Notes: generated by a model not told the origin, from the letters alone. A stretch of DNA of 64,000 bases from Maea johnstoni (GCA_963942565.1 OZ012693.1:4046880-4110879), one strand, 5' to 3'. Positions 1 through 12,817 are shown, counted from the first letter of the stretch. Numbers and translations: made by a program.

Positions 1-439
1 TTTTCTAAGTATGCGTTTGGCATTTTTTTGAGCATTAATGGGTTGAAATGTGATCCCCAGTGCAGTAAAATTGGACTTTCCAAAAGGATGGCAATATGCT
101 GATCAGGCTCACACCTGGGCCTCCCTAACACCAGGACCACTTGCCAGCCACAGAAATGATAGACAGGTGGCCATCTGGTGGAGATAAGATGAACTAATGT
201 CAATCTGAATGAGCGCTTGGGTTGGGCATTCAGAGTTCAGTAACCTAAAGTGGTAGTTGTATAAAGACAACATGGTGTATGAGCAAAGATATATTTCCAG
301 GATGGGTCAAATTTTATTTCTGGGTTCTGGATTTCTAGTATTGTGATAACATAAAAATAAATATTATATATCTTTGAGACACGTTTCTTTAACAAATGAA
401 AATAAATTTAACTATATATAATTATATCATATACATTAC

Positions 440-551
<112 letters not shown>

Positions 552-955
552 CTGAATACAGGACTTGAAGAACATTTGGTAATAGTATAAAGACAAAAAT
601 ATTAATTGTATCACACATAGTTTATCTTATACATGTAAAGGAGTTATGGTAGTTTAAAGTATCATAAGAACTATACCCATCTCACATTCTCACTGGGGTG
701 GATATAGGGTTTGAAATTTTCCTATGGGGGGGGGGTTCATTTTCAGCTAGAATCAGAGAAATGTGGTAATTTATCCCTATACATATCTCTTCCCAAGTAT
801 CATTAATAACCTGCACAGCAATGACCAGGTAGAGTAATTTGTATGAAAAATGAGATGAGACATTTAACAAATGAGAGAGACATAAACCAGCCTAGATGTA
901 GTATGTACAGTATGAGCAGGCGGTACAGTACTAACATCTGTAGCAGTACACTAAC

Positions 956-1168
956 AAACCCTTCCAATGCTTAAGTCGACTTTTGTCCAAAGCACAATGA
1001 CGCAAAGATTTTTGAAAACCATCTACACCTGTCCTGTTGGTATTCATTAGATAGCTCCTATTGAGTACTCTCAGATGAGTACCCATTTGCCAGGGTTTCA
1101 ATCATTTTTCAGGTATTTTGCATCATTATCTTATTGGCAAAATTAGCCACCAGCAGCATGAGGGCTAA
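956..1168 (+). mobile_element. TTAA-type MITE, family A
   Basis: A member of a roughly 215-bp family with about 16 copies here. Intact members begin TTAACCCTTCCAATGCTG and end AGCAGCATAAGGGTTAA, so the ends are imperfect inverted repeats with TTAA at each side, as expected for piggyBac-like non-autonomous elements. The interior has no long open frame. This copy has lost the outermost TTAA bases. Its partner is at 23243-23456. Confidence 0.75.
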
Positions 1169-1355
1169 CATTTCTAGCAGTACACTAACTAAGACATAAA
1201 CAGAACAAGTCTCCTGATAGTATGTACAGCATGTGCAGGCGGTACCATACTTATGGCTCCAGAGCCGTTTCTTCATGACATATGTTCTAGATGACTTGCC
1301 AATGACAAATTAATTATTCAAATGGCCTACCAACATTTTCATTAATTTTTTATTT

Positions 1356-1493
1356 CTAATCCACCTGATGCATGCGCCGGTTCATTTCCTCGCTACTGCG
1401 GGAGCCAGGTAGTGTGCCGAGTTGCTGGGCCGTGTTGGAAGGCCGGGTTGGAGGGCCGAGTACTCCTCTAACAAGGCCACAACCTGTGGCCAT
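1356..1493 (-). other. Exon-like GC-rich segment, copy 1
   Basis: A GC- and CpG-rich patch of about 138 bp in AT-rich surroundings, preceded on the minus strand by an acceptor-like TTGCCTTTACAG. Two frames are open. One starts with an ATG right after the AG and encodes MATGCGLVRGVLGPPTRPSN, stopping at 1356-1358. The other, using a split codon after AG, reads WPQVVALLEEYSALQPGLPT and stops at 1382-1384. The counterpart in copy 2 keeps both frames open without indels. I do not recognise the product. It could be a terminal exon of an unknown gene, an alternative end of WDR4 (the second frame fits the phase of exon 2), or a conserved non-coding patch. Confidence 0.35.
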
Positions 1494-2062
1494 CTGTAAA
1501 GGCAACACGTTTCCATACTTCAATAGCAGGGTCTCATGCACCCTCTGGTACCAGCAGGGCAGGGACCACACAGGTATATACAGAATAGCAGAGGAGGGGG
1601 TTCTTATTACTTGTGAATGTAGATTTCTAATTCAATTAACCTCAATTAACTGTTCACAGATTTTCTTTGAAAAAAATAAAAGATCACCTTTTAAATATCA
1701 CCATTTCTATATTTCCTCATCTATTCATACTATTTTATTGAGTTATGTTAAATTCATCTGGTGTTCAACTACACTGGTCATATAAATCAAATAAGTATTA
1801 GAGCATGTCCTTCAAAAACATTTATTAAAGCTGTTGGTTGTGTTGTTATCAGCATTTCCCGTTACTAGAATGTCATGAAAATTGTAAAATCACTTTAGGA
1901 CTTTGAATTACTAATATATTGGGAAAAAAATCTCAAATAATGAAAACAGATTGGAATATAGATATAAATGTAAGTGGTAAAATATCACATCAATGACAAG
2001 CCAGTTTTATGTTGTCAGTATGTTGTACACTTTCCTAAAAAAAACTATATATATATTTTTCT

Positions 2063-2276
2063 TTAACCCTTCCAATGCTGATGGTTACTTTCGTCCAAAG
2101 CACAAGGACGCAACAATTTTTGAAAACCATTTAAACCCTGTCTTGTTGGTATTCATCTAATAGCTCTCACTGAGTACTCTCAGATGAGTACTCATGTGCC
2201 AGGGTTTCAGTCATTTTTCAGCTTTTTTGATTCATTTTATATTGGCCAAATTAGCCACCAGCAGCATAAGGGTTAA
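2063..2276 (+). mobile_element. TTAA-type MITE, family A
   Basis: Nearly complete family A copy with TTAA at both ends. In duplicated copy 2 the matching place holds one full copy (24353-24563) plus an extra partial one (24606-24745). Confidence 0.8.
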
Positions 2277-2569
2277 GAATTCTGAATTATCAATACATTA
2301 GGAAAATTTCCTAAACTATCAAAATGCACTGGGATATAGATATAAATGTAAGTGGTAAAATATCACATCAATACCAATCCATGTTTTGAGGATGTTGTTC
2401 ACTTTCCTATAAATTTTGTCTTTTTTCTTTAATGAAGTATCCAAGGATAGGAGTGAGTAACTTGTGGTGACATGGACTAATCAGATGGCCTGAGACCGCC
2501 AGCCAACATCCATCATTCACTAATCTCACCCACAATCACAAATACAATTTGCTTATAGAACTCTAGTTT

Positions 2570-3730
2570 CATGTGGTGAGTAACAGCTGTAGGGACAAGG
2601 ACACAGCTGTAGACAAGAGGAGGACTGTCATAGGTAAGGTACTGTTAGTCCCCATGCCACCCAGAATCAAGAGTTTCAAAAACAACTAACCACATGTATA
2701 TGGTACTAAGCATTTGACAATTCAGTTTCAGCGCTAGAGGAAGGGGATGTTGTCTGTAAGTTAACAGTTCCCCTACCACCCAGAATCAAGAGTTTGAAAA
2801 CGACCAACCACATGTAGATATGATACTCAGTATTTGACTATTCAAATACAGCTGTAGAGGAGGGTGGCGTCATAAGTAAGGTACTGTTAGTCCCCATGCC
2901 ACCCAGAATCAAGAGTTTCAAAACAACTAACCACATGTATATGGTACTAAGCATTTGACAATTCAGTTTCAGCGCTAGAGGAAGGGCATGTTGTCTGTAA
3001 GTTAACAGTTTCCCTACCACGCAGAATTAAGAGTTACAATAACAGCTAACCTCATGTATATATGATACTCACCATTTGACTATTCAGATAGAGAGAGGGG
3101 ACGTTGTCTGTAAGGGAACAATCCCCCTTTCACCAAAAATCAGGAGTTACAAAAGAACTAACCACATGTATATATGATACTCAGCATTTAACTACTCAAA
3201 AAGCAGCAGAGATAGAGGATGTCATCTGTCAGGTAACAGTCCCCCTACTGCCATGAATCACGTTATAAAACAACTAACCACATGTATATATGATACTCAG
3301 TATATATAACTACTCAAAAAGAGCTGTACCAAGATGATGTCATCAGTAAGGCAACACTCCCCCTACCACCCAAAATCAAAAGTTACAATAACAACTAATC
3401 ACATGTATATATGATACTTGGCATTCGACTATTCAAAGGCTGGAGAGATATGGGATGTCACCTGTCAGGTAACATTCCCCCTATTATCCAGAATCAAGAG
3501 TTATAACACAACAAATCATGTGTGTGTATGATACTCAGTATTTGACTACTCAAAAGCTGCAGAAATATGGGCGTGTCGTTTGTAAGGTAACAGTCCCCTA
3601 ACACCCAGAATCAAGTTATAATACCTAACCTCACCACATGTATGTATGATACTAATTATTTGACTACTCAAAGGCTGACTGTAGAAATAGGGGATGACAG
3701 ACCCTAACCACCAGGAATCTTATAGTTACA
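2570..3730. repeat. Tandem array, about 120-bp unit
   Basis: About nine to ten diverged units, each with a conserved CTAACCACATGTATATATGA core, an ATTTGACTACTCAAA stretch and a C-rich CCCCCTACCACCCAGAAT. Copy 1 holds an extra stretch of about 240 bp (around 2690-2930) that repeats TTCAGTTTCAGCGCTAGAGG, absent from copy 2. No gene in it. Confidence 0.85.
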
Positions 3731-3799
3731 AAAGGACTATTCACAACTAATCACATATACCATACTATACAAGAGAGGGGTGCCAACAGTGCCACCCAT

Positions 3800-4002
3800 A
3801 ATTATGATTTTGTTCGTCCAAAACAAAAGGAAGCAAAGATTTTTGAAACCTGAATTTAAACCCTGTCATGTTGGCATTTATTGGATAGCTCTTGGTGAGT
3901 ACACTCAGATGAGTATCCATATGCCAGGGTTTCAGTCATTTTTAGGTTTGTTGCATCATTTTGTATTGTATTGTATTTTGTATTAGCCACCAACAGCATA
4001 AG
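3800..4002 (+). mobile_element. TTAA-type MITE, family A, damaged 5' end
   Basis: Recognisable from GTCCAAAACAAAAGGAAGC through ATTAGCCACCAACAGCATAA. Outer left end lost. Contains a short TGTAT run that is longer in the copy-2 partner (26050-26252). Confidence 0.7.
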
Positions 4003-4479
4003 GGTACCAACCTTTCAGCTCTATTAGTATACTTCTCAGATGTGATGTCTTAATCCTGGTACCACTTGCTCTTTTTGCATTAAGAAATATCCTTCCACAG
4101 CCAAAAGGTGATACAATATCTCTATTACATAACCATCTTCCTACCTCTCGCATCCAAAAGGGTAGTAGACCTCCGAGACCTTGTGTGCTATTAATCCCAG
4201 TGCCACCAGATCAAGTACCTGCCATGTCGGACACTGAATCAACACTCGTAACTGGCATACCAGCGTAATGACCTAAGTAGCACGCTAAAATCCATAAGCA
4301 CAGAATCAGCAGCGGCAAGCAGGGATTTCACATTTTATTGAATTATTGGTAAAGTAATTTTCTAGGGTGTGATCAGTGATAAACTCTGAGGGCAACAGGT
4401 TGTGGTGGTATTGAGTGGGCGAGGAGATGTGGGCCGCCGCCATTGATTCTATTAACAACTTCTCCTCCTACTCCACTAC

Positions 4480-5830
4480 TACTACTATAGAGAGGGGAAT
4501 AAACTCCCATGTACAACATAAGCCAATAGGAAAGCACACAGCTCCTTATAGCCCTTCATACTTGGTGGAGAATATTGAATTGAGCTGCATTTAAAGGACA
4601 CTTAACTAGGAGACAATGCAAGTTGTGGTAGATCTGTTAACTACGGGATTTTTTTTACCAAATAGACCAAGAAATAAATTCCAGCGTAAGCCAATAGCAA
4701 AGCTCACAGAAGCAGCGGCAGCTCCTATAATCAATCCTTCATATATGGTGTAATCATATCGAGCTGCATTTAAAGGACACTTAGCGAGGAGACCAGGCAA
4801 GTTGTGGTATCAGTGAGGTAGATCTGTTTAGGGAATAAAGTAAAAATATACTACCGAATAATATGTAAGTCAACACTAGAGCATATACCAGCTCCTTATA
4901 TCCCTTCATACTCGGTGTAATCATATCGAGCTGCATTTAAAGGACACTTAGCTAGGAGACCAGGGAGGTTATGGTGTCTGTAATGGATATTTGTTTAGGG
5001 AATACCAAATATAGCTGAGAAATATACTCCCAATTAAAACGTAGGTCAATCACATTTGAAGCATGCAGCTGTAGTGGTAGCTGCTTATACCTTCTCCTTT
5101 TCTGTGTAATTATAACAAGATGCTTTTTAAAGGACACCTAGCTATAACACCAGCAAGTTGTGGTATTGGTAAGAGAGGTCTTACCAAAGGGTATTCTCTT
5201 ACCAAATATAGCAGAGAATGAACTCCCACATACAACATAAGCCAACATCACTGTGAAAACGGCAGAGACATATACCTTTTATTCCTGGGCATAGTCCTAA
5301 CAAGCTGCATTTAAAGGACACTTAGCTATGAGACAGGCAAGTTGTGGTATCAGTAAAGGAGGGAGGTCTGTTAAGGGAATTCTCTTACCAAATATAACTG
5401 AGAAATAAACTCCCACATACAACATTAGCCAATACCTGCATGGCACAAGTGGCAGCTCCATGTACCTTGTATTCCTTGGCGTGATCATAACATGCAGCAG
5501 TTAAAGGACACTTAGCTAAGAGAGCAGGCAAGTTGTGGTATTGATAAGGCAGATCAGTTTAATCAGGAAGCTTAGACTAAAGTTCCTGGTTTAATAGGGA
5601 ATTCTCTTACCAAATATAACTGAGAAATAACTCCCATATAAAACATTAGCCAATAGCTGAGTGGCACAAGTGGCAGCTCCCTGTACCTTATATCCCTTGG
5701 CCTAATCATAACATGCAGCAGTTAAAGGACACTTAGCTATGACACCAGGCAGGCAGCTGGTGGCGTCACCAAAAATAGCAGAGTAAGAGCAGCAACTCCT
5801 AGGATAATCCTATAAAGTGACAGCTAGGAC
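4480..5830. repeat. Tandem array, about 155-220-bp unit
   Basis: Seven or so diverged units marked by GCATTTAAAGGACACTTAGC at about 4590, 4780, 4937, 5130, 5310, 5500 and 5725, each followed by CAGGCAAGTTGTGGTAT and an ACTCCCACATACAACAT stretch. The same array is at 26880-28390 with different indels. Short open frames here are chance products of the repeat. Confidence 0.85.
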
Positions 5831-6600
5831 ACCTGGCAGATTGTGCAGGGATTAACAAAACATGGTCTTTTCCTTATACATTTTATGTGGCAATACAGCA
5901 CCTACGGAATCCTGGCATCATATAGGGTTACAAGCAAGGCCTAAAAGAGTTGTAGAGATGTTGCCTATTATTGTTACAGGAAACAAACAATTTCATTTTT
6001 AGACTTAAAATGCCAGTTAGGAAACCAGCAGCAAGTTGTCCAGGTTGTGGTATTAGAAAAAGAGAACTATTGAAGGCCCTTTCCATGACAAATATAGTTG
6101 GGGATACCCTAGTACTATCGCAAATGGTGACATTGATTTGAGGATGCTTAACACTCTTGTCCAGAAATTCCTATGAAAATGCTAGTAGAATGCAAGCCCT
6201 GAGACCAGGCAGGTTGTGGTATAGATAGGGGAGAATAATTAAGGATCCTTCCCTTAACTAATATATACATGGGAATGCCTTAGTGCTATCCCAAATATTG
6301 AGGTAGATATGAGGACACTCAACACTTTTTCAAGATCACTTTGCGACATGGGACAAGACTGAACTCCTTCTTTCAATTCTTGTATGGTATGGGACTGCCA
6401 GGATTAGCGTTGCATTGATGAGTCATCCGTTGCTTGATCTAATCCATTCATCCACACACTGACAATACAACCTAATATCTCAAACATCTCAATGATTCCC
6501 AGCAATGTGTGCTAAATAGCAGATGGAAGATAGCTGTGCAGCAAAATATAGCTCTATAGTCTAATTATAGAACAATTGCAATGTCAATTAGGCTATTCAC
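5831..6600. other. Gene-free stretch between arrays
   Basis: Unique AT-rich sequence, matched at about 28390-29135. No exon, MITE end or RNA gene seen. Confidence 0.5.
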
Positions 6601-6617
6601 TGTAGTGATTGGTAGCT

Positions 6618-6897
<280 letters not shown>

Positions 6898-6899
<2 letters not shown>

Positions 6900-7500
6900 A
6901 TCCATCCTTCTTTGCTTGGTATTCATCAATATTTCCTTATCTGTCCATACCTATTCATGACCATAGCTTCAATCCTTTTCCCTTCTTCTGAAAAATATGC
7001 ATTCATCTTTATCTTTCTTCTTTTTTTCAATAATAGAAGTGGCCATACTGACCAAGACTTAGTGCATTTACAGAGAGGGCCTTTTGGGTCAGTAAATTTT
7101 TACTGTATGTATCTTAAGTAAAACCAAAACAAGACAACAATAAATTCATCAAATTATTATACCTTGATTTTTTAGCTGTCACCTATATGTCTATCTATCA
7201 TTTTCAACTGCTATGTAACTCAGAATTTGTAGAGATTTGAGAAAGGCTAGTATATTCTTAGGGGTAATAGCCCTACCAGGTCACTATAACTCTTTATTAA
7301 AGGTTTTCTTCTTCATAAGAGCAGGTATTCAGGTCAAGGATAATTATCAGACTGGCTGGGCTGTAAAAATAACTACACCTGCAACACCTCTTCACTAACA
7401 GACTTGATTGACTGAGTTCTGGCCAACCTCTGGTAATACCTGGTAGCTTTATGTGGTAAGAACGTTGGTTCTACTCGGGAAAAGGCTGAATCAGAGACAT
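6898..7500. other. Gene-free stretch
   Basis: AT-rich unique sequence matched in copy 2 at about 29510-30110. I see no exon or repeat end in it. Confidence 0.5.
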
Positions 7501-8110
7501 GGATTGAAGATAGATCTCCCTGGTTTTACTGATAAATCAGAAAAGTCAGCAACATTTCTATGTGAATCAAACTGCCACAATACTAGTGAGAACAGGATCT
7601 TATGCATAGAAATTAGATTAGATTAAATCTCTATAACTATGAATGAACAATAAAAGTCAGCATCATTTTTAGGTGAATAGACCTAACCTCAGAAATACAG
7701 TTATGGTGTCCCAGCACCAGACTTCCATCAACGAGAATAAAAAATGATTCCTAGAAAGCTGGCAAGATCTACAGATGAACTCTATAAGTCAGCACCATTG
7801 TTATGTGAATAGACCTAACTTGTGGCATATCTTTCATGGTGTCCCAGTACTTTGCTACCATCAAATGAGAATAATGGCTGATTCCTGGAAAACAGACTAA
7901 ATCTCCAGATCTCCAGATGGAGAATAAGAACTGATTCCTAGAAAACTGGCTGGATCTGCAAAGGCACTGTTAAAGTTAGCACCATGTTAAGGTGAATAGA
8001 CCCAACTTGTGGCATATCATTTATGGTGTTCACTACCATCAAATAAGAACAATAACTGATTCCTGGAAACCAGGCTGAATCTCCAGATCTACAGATGGCA
8101 AGAACTCAGA
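7500..8110. repeat. Tandem array, about 130-150-bp unit
   Basis: Four to five units, each with AACTGATTCCTGGAAA, an ATCTGCAGAT-like stretch, GTCAGCACCATTGTTATGTG and ATAGACCTAACTTGTGGCAT. The same array occurs at 30110-30720. Confidence 0.8.
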
Positions 8111-8244
8111 TCACTTCCACTCGCTTTCTCTGCCTCATTAAAACCCTCTCTCTCGCCTTCCTTAATGACACACATACTACCAAACTACTCCATTAAAATA
8201 ATTGCCCCATTTTCCGACTGTATCATTTGAGACCCCCTGCAGAG

Positions 8245-8480
8245 CTAGTTATTGGTGAAATATGGCATCATATGTTGGCCGTCATGCCACCTTTGTGTGA
8301 TTCGGCGTGATATTGTCGGGTTTCGGTATTGTAGAGGGTGTTTTTTATGCGGGGTTGATTGGGTGCAACGGGGGTCACAGGTAGAATGATCAGGTAGAAA
8401 GCGGTATAATTTAAAGGCAGCGTTTATTGTGGTTTCCAGTGGGAAAATTGGCTGCTTGCTCACAAAAGGCTCACGTGACC
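8245..8480. other. CpG-bearing conserved patch with TCACGTGA E-box
   Basis: A patch richer in G, C and CpG than its flanks, well preserved in copy 2 (30856-31090). It contains TCACGTGAC, a USF/TFE-type E-box, near 8471. A 72-codon minus-strand frame starting MSKQPIFPLETT is open in both copies but resembles nothing I know. A regulatory patch is as likely as a gene. Confidence 0.25.
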
Positions 8481-8623
8481 TTTCTCTCTAAATCAATTAC
8501 TACTCTCAGCAATGAGGTATAGTGAAAATAAATGATGATATCTATGGGTTTTAAGAATAGGGTGGGGTGGGGCAATTTTTGACAGATACCTGAAGGTTAC
8601 TGAACTCTTAGATTTCACAGATA

Positions 8624-8813
8624 TTAACCCTTGTAATGCTGAGGCTACCTTCATCCAAAGCACATGGATGCAAAGATTTTTGAAAACCATCTAAACCCTG
8701 TCATTGGATAGCCCTCACTGAGTACTCCCATGTGCCAGGGTTTCAGTAATTTTACCAGGTTTGTTTGCATCATTTTGTAATAGCCAAATTAGCCTCCAGC
8801 AGCATAAGGGCTA
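8624..8813 (+). mobile_element. TTAA-type MITE, family A
   Basis: Family A copy with TTAA on the left and decayed right end (GGGCTATC). Partner at 31236-31425 with the same decay. Confidence 0.75.
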
Positions 8814-9317
8814 TCATGCAAACTTGTAGGTCAACAAGAAAAACCCTTTAGAATTACAGTTACGATCATTTATGGCTAGGTATACATTGAATACAGTCCT
8901 ACGTTTCAACATTAAATCCCCAAGATCCAAGATATGACTTCAATAACGTTACCATATATTACAGCATAAAGGCCTCAGGTGTCAAATTCAGTATCATTAA
9001 CAATGATTCTTATGGTTCCCACTAAATGCAGCAGATGTAGTTGATTTTTTTTCCTGTTTCCCCTGTAAAACAAAATGTTTTATGATAGTTAGACCCCTTA
9101 CAACTCTGAGAAGGAATTAGGATTCTTTGCCATTCAGGCATATTGCAAAAGGTTCTACAAAATATCCACATCAAAGAGTCGATGCCTTATATACGTTTCT
9201 CTTTCACCTGCAATATCTGAAACGGCTTTGCTCAGAAATTCTGGGCTCACCATAATACCTTGTCCAGAACCACTACAAGAGTGAGAAGTAAGATTCCACT
9301 AGCACAATCATTTTTAT

Positions 9318-9420
9318 TATCATCATTATTATTGTCATCATCATCATCATCATCATTATTATTATTACTATTATCTTATTATTACCATTTTAACTATTAT
9401 TATCATTGTAATCATTATCA

Positions 9421-9464
<44 letters not shown>

Positions 9465-9530
9465 ATTATTATCATTATTATTATCATTGTTATTATTATT
9501 ATTATCATCATAATTATTATTATCCTTTTA
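9318..9530. repeat. ATT/ATC trinucleotide tract
   Basis: Mixed ATT and ATC triplets over about 210 bases. Partner at 31955-32178, with different unit counts. The open frames across it are low-complexity artefacts. Confidence 0.95.
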
Positions 9531-9866
9531 GAACATTATTAACATAACATTTTTTATTTATTATATGTAACAGTTCTCCTTAAAACATTTCTAAATCTAT
9601 TCTTACAAGAAAGATATTCCCTGAAAAGTCTAACCTTCCTTCCAGACAGTGCAAGGAGAAATGGCCATTAAGCAGCCAAAAATGGCTTCATCATTTTGGT
9701 GGTCTGTATATTAAAAGCAAATTTTGGAAAATACCATTAAGAGAAGGTTTCATCATATGAGTTGGAATCAACATTTTGCCTTCAATCATTGGTTAACAAA
9801 ATGCTTTAATCATGACAATATCATCAAAAAAGCAGAACATATTTGGGTGCTCCAGGCATGAATGGG

Positions 9867-10097
9867 TTAACCCTTCATGCTCACAGCAGCCAAAAGCAGC
9901 CTGTCATTTTTAGATGAAATCTTGAGGGCAAAAGCATAGTCAAGAAAATATTTCATGGAGAAATGTTAAGCAGGACATTACCAACAACTCTCCTTCAAAT
10001 ATTATGTTAAATCGTTATCAATTCCAAAGTTATTTTCAAAAGTGTCATAGATCCAGAAGACAATTGTTGGAGGAACTCTTGAGCATGAATGGGTTAA
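9867..10097 (+). mobile_element. TTAA-type MITE, family B
   Basis: 231 bp from TTAACCCTTCATGCTCACAG to GAGCATGAATGGGTTAA. The ends are inverted (TTAACCCATTCATGCTC) and flanked by TTAA. Many older relatives occur in the window. The copy-2 partner (32520-32752) has lost the right TTAA by one change. The bases just left (about 9650-9870) look like an older, more decayed relative ending in GGCATGAATGGGTTAA. Confidence 0.75.
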
Positions 10098-10724
10098 ACA
10101 CGGAGCAGAAAGTGACATGTGAGACGGCTGCACATAGAAACAAGACGTTATCACAAGATTGCCACATAACCTAACTGACATTTCTCATTCTCTCACGGAA
10201 CTAGCAGGATTACCGCTTAATTTTCCTCACTTTCCTTTGATCTGTCTCCCACACATAGCACGGATATCCACGCATAATTACTAAAAGCATGATGCCGCTT
10301 TTTGTAAATGCTGGCATTTTTGCTGTATACTAATTCTCGTAATTAAACATATGCAGAATAAGGTTCTAAAATTATATGACTTCAAGGTAAGACAATAATA
10401 ATAAAAGAGGTCAAGAAGGCAAGGTTGGGTTTAGAGAGAGGCCGGGTTGGGTCAGAAAGAGGCTGGGCTGGGTCAAAGGGAGGCTGGGTTGGGGAAGAGA
10501 GAGGCCGGGTGGGACTAGTAGCCACTAGACTTAATAGCTCTACTCAAATCCTAAATGCTACACCTATAGTACGAAATCTAATATTATATAACAATTAACA
10601 AGTCTTATACCAGTTAAACCAGGAACGTTTACATCTCTGGTTAAACTATAAACATTTTTGGAATTTTCTCATCAATTCATTTTAGTGCTGTAGCTTGACA
10701 GTAATCAAGGGTTCACATTGAATC

Positions 10725-11092
10725 TAGGGTTGGGAATCAGTTGCAATTTCATGATCGATAATCAGTTGCAGCCAACCGATCGATTATCGATCATAATCAG
10801 TTTTTCGCTCTTTTGCAGTAATTGGGTACTAGAGGTCTAGAGCATAATGATAAGCGATAGTCTATGACAATTACTTGCTATTAGCACCTACCTTAACTTC
10901 GTTTTGAAGTGTTTTTGTAGATTAGTTTCATAACAAGAAAGCTGACAACTTGCATGTCATTTAGTTCTATATTTTGCCACTAGGTGTCACCTTTTCCGAT
11001 TATTATTGATTGCCAGTTTCGTAATCGATTAATCAGTAAAAGAGAGGCAAACGATCGATTATCGATTATAACCGATGATCGTCCCAACACTA
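10725..11092 (+). mobile_element. hAT-like MITE with ATCGATTA-rich ends, copy 1
   Basis: 368 bp. It begins TAGGGTTGGGAATC and ends GATCGTCCCAACACTA, so the ends pair as TAGNGTTGGGA. An exact 8-bp target duplication, ATTGAATC, lies at 10717-10724 and 11093-11100. Both ends are rich in GATCGATTATCGAT palindromes. 8-bp duplications and TAG/CAG-GTTGGG ends are hAT marks. No transposase frame, so non-autonomous. Confidence 0.9.
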
Positions 11093-11481
11093 ATTGAATC
11101 ATTCCAAAATTCTTTTTGATACTGTATAGATTGTGTATGCTATTTATGGTATTTATAATTAATATATTTCTATAAAGTAGATAGAACCCAAGCACACTGA
11201 TGGCCTCATAGATTTCCTAACATCTCAGTGATAGAGGCGACATCTCAAATACATAAGAAGGAACATGAAAGGCTGGACTCACAACTTGGTGTAAATATTT
11301 CTTGGAATCCACCTCTATTTTCAGATATTCACATTTGTGTCATATGACCAGGTTATAGTTCATGTGACTGGTTAACCCATATGAATCTGGAACACACACA
11401 TGGTCTTACAATTCTGAGTGACAAAATACAGAGGATAATTCAAAAGATTTCTGAAAAGAGATCATTCAAACCAACAGAATC

Positions 11482-11681
11482 NNNNNNNNNNNNNNNNNNN
11501 NNNNNNNNNNNNNNNNNNNNNNNNNNNNNNNNNNNNNNNNNNNNNNNNNNNNNNNNNNNNNNNNNNNNNNNNNNNNNNNNNNNNNNNNNNNNNNNNNNNN
11601 NNNNNNNNNNNNNNNNNNNNNNNNNNNNNNNNNNNNNNNNNNNNNNNNNNNNNNNNNNNNNNNNNNNNNNNNNNNNNNNNN
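11482..11681. other. Assembly gap of exactly 200 N
   Basis: A run of 200 N, a round number typical of a placeholder rather than a measured gap. The left side is the right end of duplicated copy 1; the right side is a purine-rich tract leading to the 3' part of WDR4. The real missing sequence may be much longer. The unlocated WDR4 C-terminal exon could be in it. Confidence 0.99.
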
Positions 11682-11800
11682 AAAAGGAGGAGGAAGAAAA
11701 GGAGGAAGAGGAGGGGAGAGACAGGAATAGCTAAAAGGGAGAGGAGATAAAGAAGAAAAGGAAGAGGAGGATGAAGAGGAGATAGAATCAGGAGGAAGCA
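11682..11800. repeat. Purine-rich GA/GGA tract
   Basis: A low-complexity AGGAGG/AAGAAG tract beginning directly at the right edge of the N gap, a likely reason for the assembly break. Confidence 0.9.
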
Positions 11801-12370
11801 AACTTAGAAATGTAGAAAGTGCCATCATTGTTAGGATTGGTGGTACTTTTAATAATCACTTTGGAATCAAGGATGTTTCTTCAAAATATTTAGAGGAGAG
11901 TTGTTGTAGTTTTAATTGACATTTCTCCTTCCAAGTATTTTCCAAACACGCTTTCCTCGAAAACATTCCACCAGAATTGTCAGACTGCTCTTGGTCCCTA
12001 CCAGCATTAATGGATTAACATAAATGCTTTGTTATGACGTAAGAGAGAGACACCATGTGACAGGCTTATTTGCATATGGGCTTTGTCTACAGTAGGGCTG
12101 CTGAGGCCACTGTTGGTGTCAGCTATTCCTGTCTCTCTCTCTACGATTGTGGGCGGAGTCTGTTATGATACTTTGACTACTGTTCAGAGAGCTTGAATGA
12201 AAACACACATTCATATCATGCCAAAATAATACTCCCACACAGTGTTGTCAATACAACCCAATACTCCCACTCAATACTCCTACTCCAGTAGCCTCTGCAT
12301 CCTCCCTGCTCCCTGTGAGTGTGGTGGGGGGAGGGGGGGTGAACCCATAGGTAAGTGGTCATAGCATCAA
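11801..12370. other. Gene-free stretch right of the gap
   Basis: Includes an old family B-like MITE (about 11820-12020, CCAGCATTAATGGATTAAC at the end) and unique sequence with a short GGGCGGAG motif. I searched it for the WDR4 C-terminal exon on the minus strand and saw none. Confidence 0.5.
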
Positions 12371-12373
12371 ACT

Positions 12374-12595
12374 TTAACCCTTCCAATGCTAAGGCTACTT
12401 TTGTCCAGAGCACGAGGATGCAAAGATTGAAAGATTGAAACCCATCTAAACCTTGTCATGTTGGTATTTATTAGATAGCTCTCACTGAGTACTCTTGGAG
12501 GAGTACCCATATGCCAGAGTTTCAGTTATTTTTCAGTTGTATTTTTTGCATAATTTCCTGTAGAAAAAATTAGCCCCTAGCAGCATAAGGGTTAA
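12374..12595 (+). mobile_element. TTAA-type MITE, family A
   Basis: 222 bp, TTAA at both ends, in the region downstream of WDR4 exon 8. Confidence 0.85.
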
Positions 12596-12636
12596 CTGCA
12601 TGTTGTCTCTTACAACTGCCAAAGCTACCAGGTCTA

Positions 12637-12777
12637 AATCAGGCTTGAGGCATGTGAGAAAGCGCCAGTGACTTGGGGTTAGGCGGTGGTGTCCCTGGGT
12701 ACTGTAGTTTCCTCCACCGTTAATAACTGTGCAGCCAGGATTTAGCCCTCATATGCCAGAAAATAACAACAATTCCT
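12637..12777 (+). mobile_element. SINE body fragment
   Basis: Contains CATGTGAGAAAGCGCCAGTG, GGGTACTGTAGTTTCCTCCA and a GCCAGAAAATAACAACAATT tail. The same body is at 55930-56085 and, joined to a tRNA-like head, at 62879-63090. Confidence 0.6.
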
Positions 12778-12817
12778 ATAGTGAACCTCACTTGGAGTTT
12801 ATCTATTGATATCTTAC

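Noticed and set aside
11381-11734. Open frames spanning the N gap
   Set aside because: They exist only because N is read as unknown residue.
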